DNA of 64,000 nt, from contig JBNKHI010000009.1 in the NCBI GenBank assembly GCA_050290265.1, positions 18,845 to 82,844 of the forward strand, given 5' to 3'. This DNA comes from JBNKFV01 sp050290265. GTDB taxonomy: Bacteria > Pseudomonadota > Gammaproteobacteria > Pseudomonadales > Cellvibrionaceae. Both the position numbers and the translations under genes were made by a program. Below are positions 62,480-64,000 of this stretch, piece by piece. The first letter of the stretch is position 1. The number at the start of each line of letters is the position of its first letter. Below the pieces are notes generated by a model that did no database searches, was not told the DNA's origin, and worked only from the letters and a program-made list of their open reading frames with translations.

Positions 62480-62923
62480 TTCTATACAGTTCGTTAGCGA
62501 ACTGGCCAACAAAATACTGTTGGCAAGAAAAAGGAGATCCAGTGGATCTCCTTTTTTTATGCATCGGCGATAAATTTTTTAGAAACCCGGTGGGTTGTTG
62601 ATCAAGCTAATATAAATACAATGATAGTTGCGTAGTTGCTTGAATATTAACAGGCAGTAAATCGAAGCGGTGGTGGACGTGAATGTAAAATACTTTCAGG
62701 CGTTAATACTAAAATCATAAGCTATGGAGTCTTAGAGGGAGTGTATGTTGTTAGTTTCAATCGTTGATATTAACTTCGGTATAGAAGAAAGGACCGCATG
62801 ATGGTATGCGATAGTAGTGAAAAAGAAGCTGTTAGATATCACGGTGTGTAATCAAATTAATTTTATTATCGTTTGAATATCCATAGCCTCTAATTCTCCG
62901 TAAAAATTATTGAGAGAAATAAG
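62480..62923. other. Convergent intergenic region
   Basis: 444 bases between the converging receptor and pectinesterase genes. Besides the terminator at 62528-62556, I see no gene or repeat. Confidence 0.5.
62528..62556 (+). terminator. Terminator of the pectin-linked receptor gene
   Basis: 13-base stem AAAAAGGAGATCC (62528-62540) and GGATCTCCTTTTT (62544-62556) with a three-base loop, then more T. Strong intrinsic terminator 49 bases after the stop. Confidence 0.95.
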
Positions 62924-63880
62924 TTACTCTGCAGGGTTCCAATCTTTAAAAATATTCTTGAGGCTATATTTTTTAGCGCGGTGCTTTGATAGCTGTGTTG
63001 CCCAGTCAGCTCTTTGTTTGGGTTGGTAGCCCGGTCCGGAATTATTGTACTCAGCATAAAAAACGGTTTTTTCATTTGCTGGATTTTCCCAGTTATCCCA
63101 CCCGGCAGGTAAAATATGCTCGCCAAGCTCACTGTTTAAAAAAACGGTTTTTGCATAATGGCGCCACGGTCTGCCTAAGTAAACCTGACTAACACCCTCA
63201 GCTGCAGTCAGCTTGCAGTGGTTAAATACAAGTCCAAAATCAATGTTTTTGGGTGTGGATGCCGCGGTCACAAAAGAATTTGTTAGTGACTTAATTTCAC
63301 AATTTTCAAACAATGCAGTGCCTTCACCAAAAATAAAATCGGTAGAGCCCTCAATATAACAATTCTTAAAATACGAGCGATGCCCTTCACCCGCTACATA
63401 CAGCGTATCCTGGTAGCCTTTAAGGGTGATGTTTACAAACGATGCACGGTCTGCTTCAACGTGCAGGGCAACAGCTTGTCCTACGGGACCGGAGGAGTTA
63501 ATGATGGTTAAGTTTTCAGCATGAAAATCATTGCCGGCGACACGCATCGTAAAAGTGTGAAACGTACTGTTGCGACCCTTATCGATTTTATCGAAGTGAT
63601 CGTCAAAGGTAATCACTGTGCCATCGCGGCTTTCGCCAATCAGTGAAACATGGGTATTCCAGGCAAAAATATTCACCTTCTCTTTATAAATCCCGTTTTT
63701 TATGTGAATTGTGATGGGTTCCCATGGAAACGTTTTCGTAGCGTATATCGCTTCTTGAATACTGGTGAAGTCGCCGGAACCGTCCAGTGCAACCGTCATA
63801 TCGGTACGGTACCCTTGAGCGCTTGCCAGGTTAGTCATTAGTAAAATTAAGATGAGGGCGCTACATTTGAATGCGCTCAT
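62924..63880 (-). CDS. Pectinesterase (carbohydrate esterase family 8)
   Basis: Removes methyl esters from the homogalacturonan of pectin; 318 residues with a signal peptide (ALILILLMTNLASA). The beta-helix active site is complete: Gln135 (VGQAVAL), Gln157 and Asp158 (GYQDTLY), Asp181 (GSTDFIFG) and Arg237 (YLGRPWR). In size and motifs it matches bacterial CE8 enzymes. It should act in the periplasm or outside the cell on imported or bound pectin. The receptor gene opposite it probably takes up the fragments. No pectate lyase or uronate-metabolism gene is in the window. The 120 bases beyond its start, to the window edge, hold no gene. Confidence 0.92.
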   Translation of the reverse strand: MSAFKCSALILILLMTNLASAQGYRTDMTVALDGSGDFTSIQEAIYATKTFPWEPITIHIKNGIYKEKVNIFAWNTHVSLIGESRDGTVITFDDHFDKIDKGRNSTFHTFTMRVAGNDFHAENLTIINSSGPVGQAVALHVEADRASFVNITLKGYQDTLYVAGEGHRSYFKNCYIEGSTDFIFGEGTALFENCEIKSLTNSFVTAASTPKNIDFGLVFNHCKLTAAEGVSQVYLGRPWRHYAKTVFLNSELGEHILPAGWDNWENPANEKTVFYAEYNNSGPGYQPKQRADWATQLSKHRAKKYSLKNIFKDWNPAE

Positions 63881-64000
63881 AAGGGACTCCTATTGTGGGT
63901 ACTGCGGCTTTATATGACTGACGACGTTCTGTGGTTGCTTTTTTATGTAGAGCGTTTTTATCGGGTAAGAATATTATTGAATATATAGTACTGTTATTTG
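63881..64000. other. Right edge of window
   Basis: 120 bases upstream of the pectinesterase gene with no gene start visible. No TGCTACCGGTGGCA-like site is found here. Confidence 0.5.

Noticed and set aside
1..64000. Mobile elements, phage genes, CRISPR arrays, tRNA or rRNA genes
   Set aside because: I found no transposase, integrase, regular repeat-spacer pattern, or tRNA-like cloverleaf; the accessory-looking genes lack flanking repeats.

Overview
The window reads as a chromosomal segment of a free-living, probably marine gammaproteobacterium. Evidence is the long run of Gram-negative envelope genes, three large TonB-dependent receptors, RlmJ, RimK, FolX, Cti and an ectoine-degradation set, at roughly mid-40s % G+C by eye. 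Placement near the Cellvibrionales is inference from gene content only. I see no rRNA, tRNA, CRISPR array, insertion sequence, phage gene or replication origin.

Layout. 0-7 kb: a truncated OmpW gene, Mg2+/ion transport genes (MgtE, CorA-like, MscS), then a convergent four-gene RimK operon. 7-12 kb: renalase-like oxidoreductase, small envelope genes, and an FUSC/globin/solute-binding trio. 11.9-18.4 kb: a one-carbon and aromatic cluster with a GntR-type regulator, a split MTHFR, PurU, a LigM-type tetrahydrofolate-dependent O-demethylase, and divergent LigAB ring-cleavage genes. An octamer, TGGATCCA, occurs six times, only in the two regulatory regions of this cluster. 18.7-26.7 kb: a hybrid histidine kinase followed by a cupredoxin / c-di-GMP phosphodiesterase / DUF3034 / lipoprotein-globin operon. 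26.7-30 kb: RlmJ and pterin genes (FolX, FolE). 30.6-35.9 kb: an ectoine-catabolism operon (DoeB2-like, EctB-like, DoeA, DoeC). 36-49 kb: two paralogous TonB receptors bracketing cytochromes, SlyD, a carotenoid oxygenase and the cis/trans fatty acid isomerase. 49-57 kb: mostly single housekeeping or stress genes and a photolyase. 57-64 kb: a decayed membrane-protein gene, a porin/PstS-like pair, and a pectin locus (TonB receptor with LacI-type operators, pectinesterase).

How the genes work together. LigM would pass the methyl group of vanillate-like compounds to tetrahydrofolate. The MTHFR pair would oxidise methyl-THF, and PurU would release formate, with FolD expected elsewhere. LigAB would open the demethylated ring, but no later meta-cleavage genes are present here. 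In the ectoine operon, DoeA opens the ring, the M20 enzyme deacetylates, the EctB-like transaminase gives aspartate semialdehyde and DoeC oxidises it. The EctB-like enzyme carries an unexpected four-cysteine cluster. The most system-like unexplained units are the TGGATCCA regulon, the periplasmic cupredoxin/globin/c-di-GMP operon, and the RimK operon.
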